The translations under genes were made by a program, and so were the position numbers. 22,962 bases of DNA from positions 1 through 22,962 of the forward strand of contig JAMONI010000342.1 in NCBI GenBank assembly GCA_027065935.1. The letters run 5' to 3'. The stretch is from Flavobacteriales bacterium (GTDB taxonomy: Bacteria > Bacteroidota > Bacteroidia > Flavobacteriales > Flavobacteriaceae). Positions 8,101 to 14,400 of this stretch are shown here, piece after piece. Each line of letters starts with the position of its first letter. Position 1 is the stretch's first letter. Below the pieces are notes generated by a model. The model was not told where the DNA came from. It saw only the letters and a program-made list of their open reading frames with translations, and ran no database searches.

Positions 8101-9048
8101 TATTAAAAGCGATATGAAATCTTCGATACCGGTGAGGTCGGATATATTTTTACCGGACAGATTAATTGAAGACAGGTTTTCTATATTGGAAGTTAACACA
8201 TAGTCGTCCAACACGTCATCATGTCCCAGGTCGATTAGGGCTTGCTCGAAGTTATCGTCGGGAACGTAAGTATAGAGTTCACTCCAGCAGTCGAGGCTAA
8301 AAATGGTGTTGGAACTTACATTGTACCAATTGGCGGTACTCCATGCGGGATCATCCACCTGAATGCAAGTTAGCGAGGTTCCCGTGGTATTAAAATCGGC
8401 ACTGGATATATTGACATTGTTTCCGTTTTGAACGTTGAGCCATGTCAAATATATACTGTTTTCCACCCGGACTTTGGTAAGGTTGGGCATTTGTGAGAGG
8501 TCTAATTCGGTGATATTCGAATTGGCCGTATATATTTCTTCCAAATTGGTATTATTGGAAAGGTCGAGATTGGTAATTCCCGTCCAGTTGATGCTCAAAA
8601 TCCTTAAATCGGGGCAATGTGACAGGTCCAATTGGGTCAATTGCGGAGAATTACCCGCCAAATGCAAGCTCATTAACGAACTGCAACCGGTAAGATTCAC
8701 CGAGCTGATACGGTTGTTCATCACACTTACGTGTCTTAGGTTGGACATACCCGACAAATCCAATGTTTGCAAGGTCTGAGAGTTGTTCCAATAACCGTTA
8801 TTGCAATAGAGGATTTCTAACGACGTAAAGTCTTGTATTCCCGTAAGATCCTGAATAAGCCGGCTGGATACGTCAAGCGTCGTAATATTTTGAATATTGG
8901 CCGTAAGGACATAATCGTCGAGGACGTTATCGTAGCCCAAGTCGATAAGGGCTTGTTCGAAATTGTTGTCGGGCACGTAGGTCAGTTGTGCCGAAAAATG
9001 ATGCGAAAGCAGAAAAAAAGGAAGCAAGGATAAGATTATTTTTTTCAT
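5173..9048 (-). CDS. Secreted multi-module LRR protein with T9SS type A sorting domain (1291 aa, five modules)
   Basis: The signal peptide is about residues 1-20 (MKKIILSLLPFFLLSHHFSA). Five modules of the locus-specific type begin near residues 23, 260, 466, 695 and 946. Each has the VPDDNFEQ N-cap, 21-residue nested LRRs and the VDDPAWS C-cap with a closing Cys. The T9SS sorting domain is about residues 1214-1291, with LFPNPSEGTFRI, SGKTLW and PRGLYSVIVR. Module 2 is the most divergent and carries a weaker repeat run. Module 5 resembles the single module of the 368-residue protein upstream. Modules 3-4 match modules 2-3 of the downstream protein. It lies 35 nt after the 368-residue gene and 28 nt before the 1142-residue gene, so these three are very likely one transcript. 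The role is inferred to be surface binding; no catalytic domain was seen. Confidence 0.93.
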   Translation of the reverse strand: MKKIILSLLPFFLLSHHFSAQLTYVPDNNFEQALIDLGYDNVLDDYVLTANIQNITTLDVSSRLIQDLTGIQDFTSLEILYCNNGYWNNSQTLQTLDLSGMSNLRHVSVMNNRISSVNLTGCSSLMSLHLAGNSPQLTQLDLSHCPDLRILSINWTGITNLDLSNNTNLEEIYTANSNITELDLSQMPNLTKVRVENSIYLTWLNVQNGNNVNISSADFNTTGTSLTCIQVDDPAWSTANWYNVSSNTIFSLDCWSELYTYVPDDNFEQALIDLGHDDVLDDYVLTSNIENLSSINLSGKNISDLTGIEDFISLLILNVSNNNLSTLDVSNLQNLRNLYVQNNNLTGINHANALREVNLSHNPITQFETVNLQQLRRLSIDNTQIASMNLKLNPNLILFSAVNATQLTSLNMRNGNNLAISGNNFNTTGCPNLTCIEVDDPAWSTANWTNIDPQQYFSVNCSAGLTYVPDDNFEQKLIDLGYDSVLDDYVPTANIQNVTSLNLLGLNISDLTGIEDFTSLSVLNCSYNNISSVDLSNNTALTFLSITNNNLTGLDISALTNLTTLYANGNNLSNVNFSANTSISLINLSNNPLAVLDLSTNTQLQYLYVEQTNLLTLDLSMLPGLTRFIAQNNPNLKSINIANGNNQAISGNYFNTTGCPDLNCIEVDDPAWSAANWTNIDPHHTFSTNCSAPMTYVPDDNFEQVLIDQGYDNVLDDYVLTANIQHITGGLPLANKGITDLTGIEDFISLKYLYVNDNQLTSIDVSNLPFLEYLRVQNNQLTSLDISANTKLINVQMSGNNISAIDVSNNPDLVGLYISDNPISSLDLSNNPKLKKLYANQTQIAQIDVSANPLLEEISLQNTPITSLDLSQNPNLLSVKTNNAANLGSLDLRNGNNQAITNTNFNTTGCPALSCIDVDDPAWSAANWTNIDVHQTFSTNCSAPMTYVPDDNFEQALIDLGYDTVLDDYVLTANIQNVTSLNVASKNIADLTGIEDFTALQYLYCFNNQLSSIDLSQNTALRSLSCGQNPLTSIDLTSLVNLQLLYIEQTQINTIDLSQNTMIWDLWLPGNQLTSIDLSQNTAVINLNLSGNQLTNLDLTSNTALQELNLSDNQLSSVVFPQNGSPEFLYLQNNQFTSLDLSQITNLKTLNCSNNQLTELNVKNGNNTILTQFNSTGNPGLTCIEVDDPVWSSANWTNIDAQQFFNLDCNFQSVPDKAIVDVSLFPNPSEGTFRIDSPYPVKEVEIQDVSGKTLWLSSGRKVYNAGHLPRGLYSVIVRTGNEMAVIKWLKQ
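6254..6540 (-). repeat. Near-identical 287-nt tract, copy in the 1291-aa LRR gene
   Basis: Partner of 2998-3284, in the same orientation and the same position within the module (end of module 4). About 97% identical by eye, with no gap. The high identity contrasts with the weaker match of the rest of the two modules. Confidence 0.85.
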
Positions 9049-9083
9049 TTTGGGTAAATTTTTGAAAATGGAATAAGGAAATT

Positions 9084-10190
9084 TTATCGAATGATGAGAC
9101 TTCGGTTGACCGAACGCCCGGTACGCTTGAGTTGAATACGCACGAAATATATGCCTTCGGGAAGTTCTTCCAGTTCGTAGCGGTGTACCGGCGCGTAAGT
9201 TTTAACGGTTTTTCCGCTTAGATCGGTTATGGACACTCGGCCGATTTCCAAAGGAGTATTTACGATAAAATATTCGGAAGCGGGGTTAGGGAAAATCCCC
9301 ACATTAACTTCTTCGTTATCAACCGACTGGGTGGAACAGTCCGCACTAAAATACTGTTGCGAATCGATATTGGTCCAGTTGGCACTGCTCCAAGCCGGGT
9401 CGTCCACTTCGATGCAAGTAAGATCAGGATTGTTCGTGCTGTTGAATTGCGTAATAATGTTATTATTACCGTTTCTCACATTTAAGGAAGTCAATTGGTT
9501 ATTCCGGCATTGTATTGTTTCAAGAAGCGTATTTTGGGATAAATCGAGTTGTGTAATTTGATTAAAAATGCAATTAAAAACTTCCAAATTGGTATTATTC
9601 GACACGTCAATCGAGGTGAGTTGATTAAAGGCACAGTTTAAATCCGTTAAAGCCGTGTTTTGTGATACGTTTAATGTCGTTAGCTGGTTACCGAAACAAC
9701 GCAATTGGGTCAGCGCGGTATTTTGAGTTATATTCAACGAGCTAAGTTGACTGTTATTTGCACAGTACAAATAAGTTAAATTCGGATTTTGCGACAGATC
9801 CAACGAGGTCAACAAAGTTTGGGACAAACTCAAGGTTTGTAATTGGCTCAGAGTGGAAATATTCAAGTCGGTTAAAGGGTTTTGCGTACAAGACAAATTT
9901 CTTAACATCGTGTTTTGCGACAAGTCCAATACGCTTATCTGATTATTGCCGCAATGAAGAACTTCCAATGCCGAAAAGTCTTCGATACCGGTCAGGTCGG
10001 CAATGCCTTTTCCGATGATATTGAGTGTAACTACATTCTGAATGTTCGCCGTAGGAACCGAGTCGTTCAATACCGTGTCGTAACCCAAATTTATAAGTGC
10101 TTGTTCGAAATTGTCGTCGGGCACATAAGTGTTTTGGGCAAAGGCTTCTCCGGTGAAACTCAAAAGCAGTAAAAAGATAATTTTTCTCAT
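9084..10190 (-). CDS. Secreted single-module LRR protein with T9SS type A sorting domain (368 aa)
   Basis: The signal peptide is residues 1-18 (MRKIIFLLLLSFTGEAFA), cleaved before QN. A single module follows: N-cap TYVPDDNFEQALINLGYD, then about nine 21-residue LRRs (LDLSQNT, LNVSQNT and similar), then the C-cap with NGNN, DLTCIEVDDPAWSSANW and a final Cys. The sorting domain is about residues 289-368, with IFPNPASEYFIV, LSGKTVK and PEGIYFVRI, ending in a basic NRSLIIR. This is the simplest member of the array and a plausible model of the founding unit. The ATG at 10190 directly precedes the signal peptide and follows the candidate promoter in element B. It is probably the first LRR gene of the operon. 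Confidence 0.93.
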   Translation of the reverse strand: MRKIIFLLLLSFTGEAFAQNTYVPDDNFEQALINLGYDTVLNDSVPTANIQNVVTLNIIGKGIADLTGIEDFSALEVLHCGNNQISVLDLSQNTMLRNLSCTQNPLTDLNISTLSQLQTLSLSQTLLTSLDLSQNPNLTYLYCANNSQLSSLNITQNTALTQLRCFGNQLTTLNVSQNTALTDLNCAFNQLTSIDVSNNTNLEVFNCIFNQITQLDLSQNTLLETIQCRNNQLTSLNVRNGNNNIITQFNSTNNPDLTCIEVDDPAWSSANWTNIDSQQYFSADCSTQSVDNEEVNVGIFPNPASEYFIVNTPLEIGRVSITDLSGKTVKTYAPVHRYELEELPEGIYFVRIQLKRTGRSVNRSLIIR

Positions 10191-10213
10191 GGATTTAACG
10201 AATTATTTACGGG

Positions 10214-10289
10214 TAAAAGTATTTTTTACATCTGACAACAACTTCTACGAAATCCCAGAGTCGAAAAAAATCTATGATTTCATAGAGGC
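10214..10289 (-). promoter_or_regulatory. Upstream element B with candidate promoter, before the 368-aa LRR gene
   Basis: Read on the minus strand, 10289-10243 holds GCCTC, CTATGAAATCATAGATTTTT, and CTCTGGGATTTCGTAG. CTATGAAATC can pair with GATTTCGTAG (one G-T wobble) around a T-rich loop. TCTATGATTTCATAGA (10271-10286, plus strand) is also a perfect 16-nt inverted repeat. A TTG at 10241-10239 and TAcTTTTA at 10221-10214 (spacing 17) form a candidate promoter 23 nt before the ATG. It mirrors element A. It also follows the stop of the 160-residue lipoprotein gene, so a weak terminator is an alternative reading. Confidence 0.5.
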
Positions 10290-10297
10290 ATTCTTTT

Positions 10298-10780
10298 CTA
10301 CAAGTTTTCCGGTCGCTTAATTAACATCCTTAAACAGGCTTCCCACTTTTGTCTCGCGGATGCGTTTTTTAGAAAAAGACGGGTTTGCTTCCGGTTGCGC
10401 GTCAATACCAAAACCGCATCAAACTTTTCCCGGACGGGAGCATGATTAGTTGTGTCTTTAAGCAGTTTGTCGGCCAATTCGGATAGTTTTTTCAAAGCAT
10501 CCCGGTCGAGACTTACCCGTGTAAACGAGCCTCCGTCATAATGGCCCGTGGAGCTTTTTGTCGGCGATACGGGCTTGTACGTCAAAACATTATCCGATAT
10601 TTTATAGATATTGTTGTTGATATCCACATAAACGATTCGCTCGTAGGACATGGGCGACGACATGTTTTTACACCCTGCAAGCATACAAGCACAACACAAG
10701 AACAGCGAAAAACGAAACACTTTTTCCGGCACAAGCGAAATTTTTCCGCTTAATTTCCGCTTAATATATGCAAACGACAT
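10298..10780 (-). CDS. Small lipoprotein of unknown function (160 aa)
   Basis: The protein has a hydrophobic segment ending in a lipobox, CCACMLAGC, with the lipid-modified Cys at residue 37 when read from the ATG at 10780. That signal is long, and a GTG at codon 17 (followed by PEKVFRFSLFL) would give a more usual 20-residue one. A short hairpin, CCCG..CGGG, sits directly before the ATG, which also makes the downstream start worth considering. The mature part has SPMSYERIVYVD, then SSTGHYDGG, then a helical stretch SELADKLLKD and a basic region with two tryptophan/lysine-rich turns. I recognise a general likeness to uncharacterised Bacteroidota lipoproteins with an SSxGxYxGG motif, but no function. 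It lies 107 nt before the LRR operon on the same strand. Confidence 0.75.
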   Translation of the reverse strand: MSFAYIKRKLSGKISLVPEKVFRFSLFLCCACMLAGCKNMSSPMSYERIVYVDINNNIYKISDNVLTYKPVSPTKSSTGHYDGGSFTRVSLDRDALKKLSELADKLLKDTTNHAPVREKFDAVLVLTRNRKQTRLFLKNASARQKWEACLRMLIKRPENL

Positions 10781-11189
10781 CCCGAAAAACCGGGAGGAAA
10801 GCGAAATCTATGAAATCATGGATGTAGCAACGGAATATTAAAAAAAATACCGGGTCCGCTTCAAAGTTGATGAGGATTTTAAAAAAAGATTTATTCTAAT
10901 CGAATTGTAAACCGGGATACCGGCGCCGGAAAAAAGGCGATAAAACATCCAGCTTGTGTTTGCTCTGCCCATCCGGCCCTCATCACTAAAATGCGAAGAA
11001 TTTTATGTTCATCCGTTTAAAAAATTCATTCCGGGAAATTTTTACAGCCCAGCGTGGCAAAGAATAAATTATTAAGCCTGCGCATTTATTCTAAAGAAAA
11101 AAATCACCGTTTTTTTTGGATAAGAAAAAGTTTTTTTATATTTGCAATCGCAAAACCGGAACCGCCTAAAGGTTTACGGGTTTATAAAA
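10781..11189. other. Intergenic region of 409 nt
   Basis: No convincing gene was found on either strand; the longest minus-strand candidate (about 30 codons) has no recognisable features. It contains an imperfect inverted repeat ATCTATGAAATCATGGAT (one mismatch) near 10806-10823 that resembles the core of element B, a 10-nt palindrome CCGGCGCCGG at 10920-10929, and AT-rich sequence leading into the tRNA-Asp promoter. Confidence 0.6.
11115..11144 (+). promoter_or_regulatory. Promoter of tRNA-Asp
   Basis: TTTG at 11115-11118 and TATATTTG at 11137-11144, spaced by 18 nt, match the Bacteroidota housekeeping promoter (-33 TTTG / -7 TAnnTTTG). Transcription would begin near 11150, leaving a leader of about 40 nt before the tRNA. 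Confidence 0.75.
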
Positions 11190-11263
11190 GGTGCGGTAGT
11201 TCAGTCGGTTAGAATGCCGGCCTGTCACGCCGGAGGTCGCGGGTTCGAGTCCCGTCCGCACCG
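11190..11263 (+). tRNA. tRNA-Asp (anticodon GUC)
   Basis: A full cloverleaf of 74 nt. The acceptor stem pairs GGTGCGG with CCGCACC, and the discriminator is G. The anticodon stem CCGGC/GCCGG encloses the loop CTGTCAC, giving anticodon GTC (Asp). The T arm is CGGGT-TCGAGT-CCCG type. CCA is not encoded, so it must be added by the nucleotidyltransferase. It has its own promoter and terminator and is a single-gene unit. Confidence 0.97.
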
Positions 11264-11270
11264 CAAAAGC

Positions 11271-11301
11271 AAAACCGCCTCGTAAACGGGGCGGTTTTTT
11301 T
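11271..11301 (+). terminator. Intrinsic terminator of tRNA-Asp
   Basis: AAAACCGCC (11271-11279) pairs with GGCGGTTTT (11290-11298), followed by further Ts. It starts 8 nt after the tRNA 3' end, the expected place. The A-run before the stem would also let it act on transcripts from the other direction, such as the OmpA-domain lipoprotein gene whose stop lies at 11388. Confidence 0.85.
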
Positions 11302-11387
11302 ATTTACCGAACGCATACAGACGGCCGGTTTGATGTGAATTTCCGGACAACCGCGAAAAATCCGCCGCACAAAACCCGGTATCGCGG

Positions 11388-12344
11388 TTACTTTTCGAGT
11401 AATTGTTGAATTTTTTCCATATTCGGTGTCAGAATCACTTCTATACGCCGGTTTTTGGCTTTGTTTTGCGGTGTGTCGTTAGGAGCCACGGGATGGTACT
11501 TGCTTCGCCCGGCCGCTATAAAACGTTCGGGGGCGAGATTTTTATTTTTCAACAACTGACGTACTACGGTAGTTGCCCGCTTAACGGATAAATCCCAATT
11601 GTCTTCAATAAACTGGTTGCCGCGATAAGGCACATTATCGGTATGTCCTTCAATCATGATTTCAATGTCGGGATGATCGGCCAAAACTTTGGCGATCTTG
11701 CCGATAGCACTGGCCCCTTGCGATTTGAGTTTCCAACTTCCCGAGTCAAACAAGAGTTTGTTTTGCATGGAAACATACAACTTGCCGTTTTTCATATACA
11801 CCTGCAAGCCTTGTTGTTTGAACTCGTCCAATGAGGCCGTCAAACTTTGCTTGACACGATTGAGCAAGGCTTCTTTTTCCGAAATCAAGCGCTCGAGTTC
11901 ATCGATACGGGCCGAACGTTCGGCCAAGTCCTGTTGCATTTTTTCAAGCAATTCGCGCTCTTTGGCCAAACGTTTTTCTTTTTCTTCAAGCTGACGGATG
12001 AGCTCTCTTGTTTTTATGGCTTCGGCTTCCAATGCCGCCGAACTTTTTTGACTCAGCGCATCATACGAAGCCTGTAAGTTTTTGTAGGCCTGTTCGGTCG
12101 AGTTATATAATTGCTTGAGCGTTAGATGTTCTTTTTTTAGGTTCTCACAATCCTTTTGTAAAGCTTGATGCGTATTTTCAAGCCGCAAGAGCCTGTTTTT
12201 CAAACTGTCGTTCTCTTCTTCCAAGTCCGACAAACGGGACCGGCCGGTATAATATTTCTCTTCAAGTTCGGCATACTTTTGCTTGCTTACGCAAGAGGAA
12301 AAAATGACAGACAAGGCAAGCCATATTCCCAAAAACTTTTTCAT
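11388..12344 (-). CDS. OmpA-family lipoprotein with long coiled coil (318 aa)
   Basis: The start at 12344 gives a lipoprotein signal, MKKFLGIWLALSVIFSSC, with Cys at residue 18. Residues about 22-178 are a near-continuous coiled coil rich in Glu, Lys, Leu and Gln. Residues about 186-308 are an OmpA C-terminal domain: LLFDSGSWKL, IEGHTDNVPY (TDN at 235-237), the DLSVKRA segment around Arg256, and NRRIEV at 298-303. Asp and Arg at these places bind diaminopimelate of peptidoglycan in the family. The expected role is to tie the outer membrane to the cell wall across the periplasm, the coiled coil acting as spacer. It is a single gene, divergent from recJ. A longer in-frame start 21 codons upstream exists but would bury the signal peptide. 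Confidence 0.9.
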   Translation of the reverse strand: MKKFLGIWLALSVIFSSCVSKQKYAELEEKYYTGRSRLSDLEEENDSLKNRLLRLENTHQALQKDCENLKKEHLTLKQLYNSTEQAYKNLQASYDALSQKSSAALEAEAIKTRELIRQLEEKEKRLAKERELLEKMQQDLAERSARIDELERLISEKEALLNRVKQSLTASLDEFKQQGLQVYMKNGKLYVSMQNKLLFDSGSWKLKSQGASAIGKIAKVLADHPDIEIMIEGHTDNVPYRGNQFIEDNWDLSVKRATTVVRQLLKNKNLAPERFIAAGRSKYHPVAPNDTPQNKAKNRRIEVILTPNMEKIQQLLEK

Positions 12345-12363
12345 AACGGAAAATTTTATCATA

Positions 12364-12371
12364 CAAACATA
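12364..12371 (-). promoter_or_regulatory. -7 element for the OmpA-domain lipoprotein gene
   Basis: The minus strand reads TATGTTTG (complement of CAAACATA), matching TAnnTTTG, 19 nt before the ATG at 12344. No good -33 TTG was found at the usual spacing. Confidence 0.55.
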
Positions 12372-12485
12372 CGAAATGATAAAGTAATAACTCTTTAACC
12401 CATACAAATATTATCCGGTTTAATTTATAACGGATTAAGATTTTACCGACGCAGATGAATTTGTTGAAAATTTTAACAAAATAAA

Positions 12486-12518
12486 TTGCTTTACCGAGAC
12501 GTTTTTTGAGTAACTTTG
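12486..12518 (+). promoter_or_regulatory. Promoter of recJ, almost touching the start codon
   Basis: TTG at 12486-12488 and TAACTTTG at 12511-12518, spacing 22 nt. The ATG of recJ is at 12524, only five bases after the -7 element, so the transcript would have essentially no leader. Confidence 0.65.
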
Positions 12519-12523
12519 TAATC

Positions 12524-14248
12524 ATGAAATGGAAACTTGCCGCCGAACCCGAAGAAAGCGTAGTCAAACATATTGAAAAGGAACTCAACATACCCTATAA
12601 GATTGCCCGCTTACTTGCCCGGCGCGGGATAGAAACCTACGAGCAAGCCCGGAAATTTTTCAAACCCTCCTTCAACGACATTTACGATCCCTTCCAGATG
12701 AAGGGCATGGATAAAGCCGTCGAGCGAATTGAAAGCGCCGTTCGTAACCGGGAAAAAATTCTCATTTACGGGGACTATGATGTGGACGGCACCACGGCCG
12801 TGGCCATTTTATATTCCTTCTTGAAAAATTATTACGACAACTTGGATTTTTACATCCCCGACCGCAATACGGAAGGATACGGTATTTCATTTCAAGGTAT
12901 CGATTATGCCCGGCAAAACGAGGTGGCATTAATCGTAGCTTTGGATTGCGGCATCAAAGCCGTGGAACAAATCCGGTATGCCAACTCCTTGGGCATCGAC
13001 GTCATTATAGGCGACCACCACACGCCCGGCGAAGTACTTCCCGAAGCCTTTGCTATCCTCAATCCCAAACAAAAAGATTGTCCCTATCCCTACAAAGACT
13101 TGAGCGGTGCGGGCATCGCTTTCAAAATTATCCAAGCACTCAACATTCGACAGGGAAAATCCATCGACAAAATCATTCCCTACTTAGACCTGCTGGCCGT
13201 GGCCATAGCGGCGGATATCGTTCCCATCACGGACGAAAACCGAACCTTGATGTATTTCGGTCTGCAACAACTCAACCTTGCCCCCCGCCCCGGACTGAAA
13301 GTATTGATGAAGTCCATGACCAAAACCGAATGGAAGGTCCCGGACCTGGTGTTTATTCTAGCACCCCGTATCAATTCGGCCGGCCGAATGGATCACGGAA
13401 AACGCGCCGTGGAACTGCTCATCGAACCCGACGAAATGAAAGCCGAAGAAATGGGTTTGGCTTTGGAAGACAACAACCGGCAACGCAGAGAAACCGATAT
13501 CAATATCACCGAAGAAGCCTTGCAAATCATTACCGACCACCTGGACCCCGACCAATATACCACCGTCGTTTACGACAAAAATTGGCATAAAGGCGTCGTA
13601 GGTATCGTAGCATCAAGACTGATTGAAAAGTATTACCGCCCCACGATCGTGCTTACTTATTCCGAAGCGGACGATTTGTGGGTGGGCTCGGCCCGAAGTG
13701 TGAAAAATTTCGATTTATATGCCGTACTGGACAGTCTGCGGGAATATATTCATCAGTTCGGCGGACATAAATTCGCCGCGGGACTTTCCGTAAAACCCGA
13801 AAACCTCAAGGCCTTTATCAAAGCCTTTGAGGCAAAAGTGCGTGAAGTTATGCCCGAAGAAATGCGCGAACCCGAATTGGAAATCGAAGAAGAACTGGAC
13901 CTAATCGATATAACCCCCAAATTTTATCGATTGCTCAAGCGGTTCGAACCTTTCGGGCCGGGAAACATGAAACCGGTTTTCTTTACCCGGGATTTGCGCG
14001 ATACCGGATTTGCCAAAACCGTGGGAAAAGAAAACCGACACCTTCGGATGTTTGTCATGGACGGCACTACACGCGCCTCATTGGTAGCCATCGGATTCAA
14101 TTTGGCCGATAAAATGCCACTCATTCAAAACAAACAGCCCTTTTCGGCCGTATATCAAATCGATGAAAATCATTGGAACGGACGAACAAGCCTGCAACTC
14201 AAATTGAAAGATATTAAACCCGGCAATCCTTTTGAAAATAAAGGATAA
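12524..14248 (+). CDS. recJ: Single-stranded-DNA-specific exonuclease RecJ (574 aa)
   Basis: RecJ degrades single-stranded DNA 5' to 3' in recombination, mismatch and base-excision repair. The DHH-family motifs are present: GDYDVDGTT (residues 83-91) with metal-binding Asp, ALDCG with Asp141, GDHH with Asp164-His165-His166, and AAD in the AVAIAADIVP segment. LAPRINSAGRMDHG follows, then the DHHA1 domain with WHKGVVGIVASRL, VGSARS and GGHKFAAG, and the C-terminal OB-type domain with PFGPGNMKP. Length and order fit the family. I chose the ATG at 12524 over an in-frame TTG at 12506, because the promoter's -7 element lies between them. It stands alone and is divergent from the OmpA-domain gene; no clear terminator follows before tRNA-Val. 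Confidence 0.97.
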   Translation: MKWKLAAEPEESVVKHIEKELNIPYKIARLLARRGIETYEQARKFFKPSFNDIYDPFQMKGMDKAVERIESAVRNREKILIYGDYDVDGTTAVAILYSFLKNYYDNLDFYIPDRNTEGYGISFQGIDYARQNEVALIVALDCGIKAVEQIRYANSLGIDVIIGDHHTPGEVLPEAFAILNPKQKDCPYPYKDLSGAGIAFKIIQALNIRQGKSIDKIIPYLDLLAVAIAADIVPITDENRTLMYFGLQQLNLAPRPGLKVLMKSMTKTEWKVPDLVFILAPRINSAGRMDHGKRAVELLIEPDEMKAEEMGLALEDNNRQRRETDINITEEALQIITDHLDPDQYTTVVYDKNWHKGVVGIVASRLIEKYYRPTIVLTYSEADDLWVGSARSVKNFDLYAVLDSLREYIHQFGGHKFAAGLSVKPENLKAFIKAFEAKVREVMPEEMREPELEIEEELDLIDITPKFYRLLKRFEPFGPGNMKPVFFTRDLRDTGFAKTVGKENRHLRMFVMDGTTRASLVAIGFNLADKMPLIQNKQPFSAVYQIDENHWNGRTSLQLKLKDIKPGNPFENKG

Positions 14249-14281
14249 TCAAAACACGAAGCAGCGAAAAAACAAAAAAAG

Positions 14282-14356
14282 TGGGTCCTGGCGGACTCGA
14301 ACCGCCGGCCTCTGCCCTGTCAAGGCAGCGCTCTGAACCGACTGAGCTAAGGACCC
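14282..14356 (-). tRNA. tRNA-Val (anticodon GAC)
   Basis: Read on the minus strand, the acceptor stem pairs GGGTCCT with AGGACCC and the discriminator is A. The D arm is GCTC/GAGC. The anticodon stem CTGCC/GGCAG encloses TTGACAG, giving anticodon GAC (Val). The T arm is GGCGG-TTCGAGT-CCGCC. Total length is 75 nt and CCA is not encoded. It begins 25 nt after the secA stop on the same strand. Confidence 0.96.
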
Positions 14357-14368
14357 GGTTTCAACATG

Positions 14369-14400
14369 CAAATTTAATTAATTATTCCTTCAACACCCAA
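14369..14400 (-). promoter_or_regulatory. Promoter of tRNA-Val overlapping the 3' end of secA
   Basis: On the minus strand TTG at 14400-14398 and TAAATTTG at 14376-14369 are spaced by 21 nt. The -7 ends 12 nt before the tRNA 5' end, and the -33 lies within the last codons of secA. This suggests the tRNA is made independently of, or in addition to, secA read-through. Confidence 0.6.

Noticed and set aside
1716..10190. A CRISPR-like or tandem-DNA-repeat array in the repetitive stretch
   Set aside because: The periodicity is 63 nt (21 codons) and in frame, with diverged copies and no spacers. It is protein repeat, not an array.
10289..10298. Element B as a simple intrinsic terminator of the small lipoprotein gene
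   Set aside because: The T-run is present, but the hairpin before it has only about five A/T-rich pairs, and copy A lacks that stem altogether while keeping the rest. A regulatory or inherited junction explains both copies better, though I cannot exclude termination at B.
12506..12523. A TTG start for recJ six codons upstream
   Set aside because: The promoter -7 element overlaps these codons, and the ATG at 12524 gives the usual N-terminus.
12946..13590. A 214-codon Arg/His/Gln-rich frame inside recJ
   Set aside because: It is the shifted frame of a well-matched recJ gene and its composition is typical of an out-of-frame shadow.
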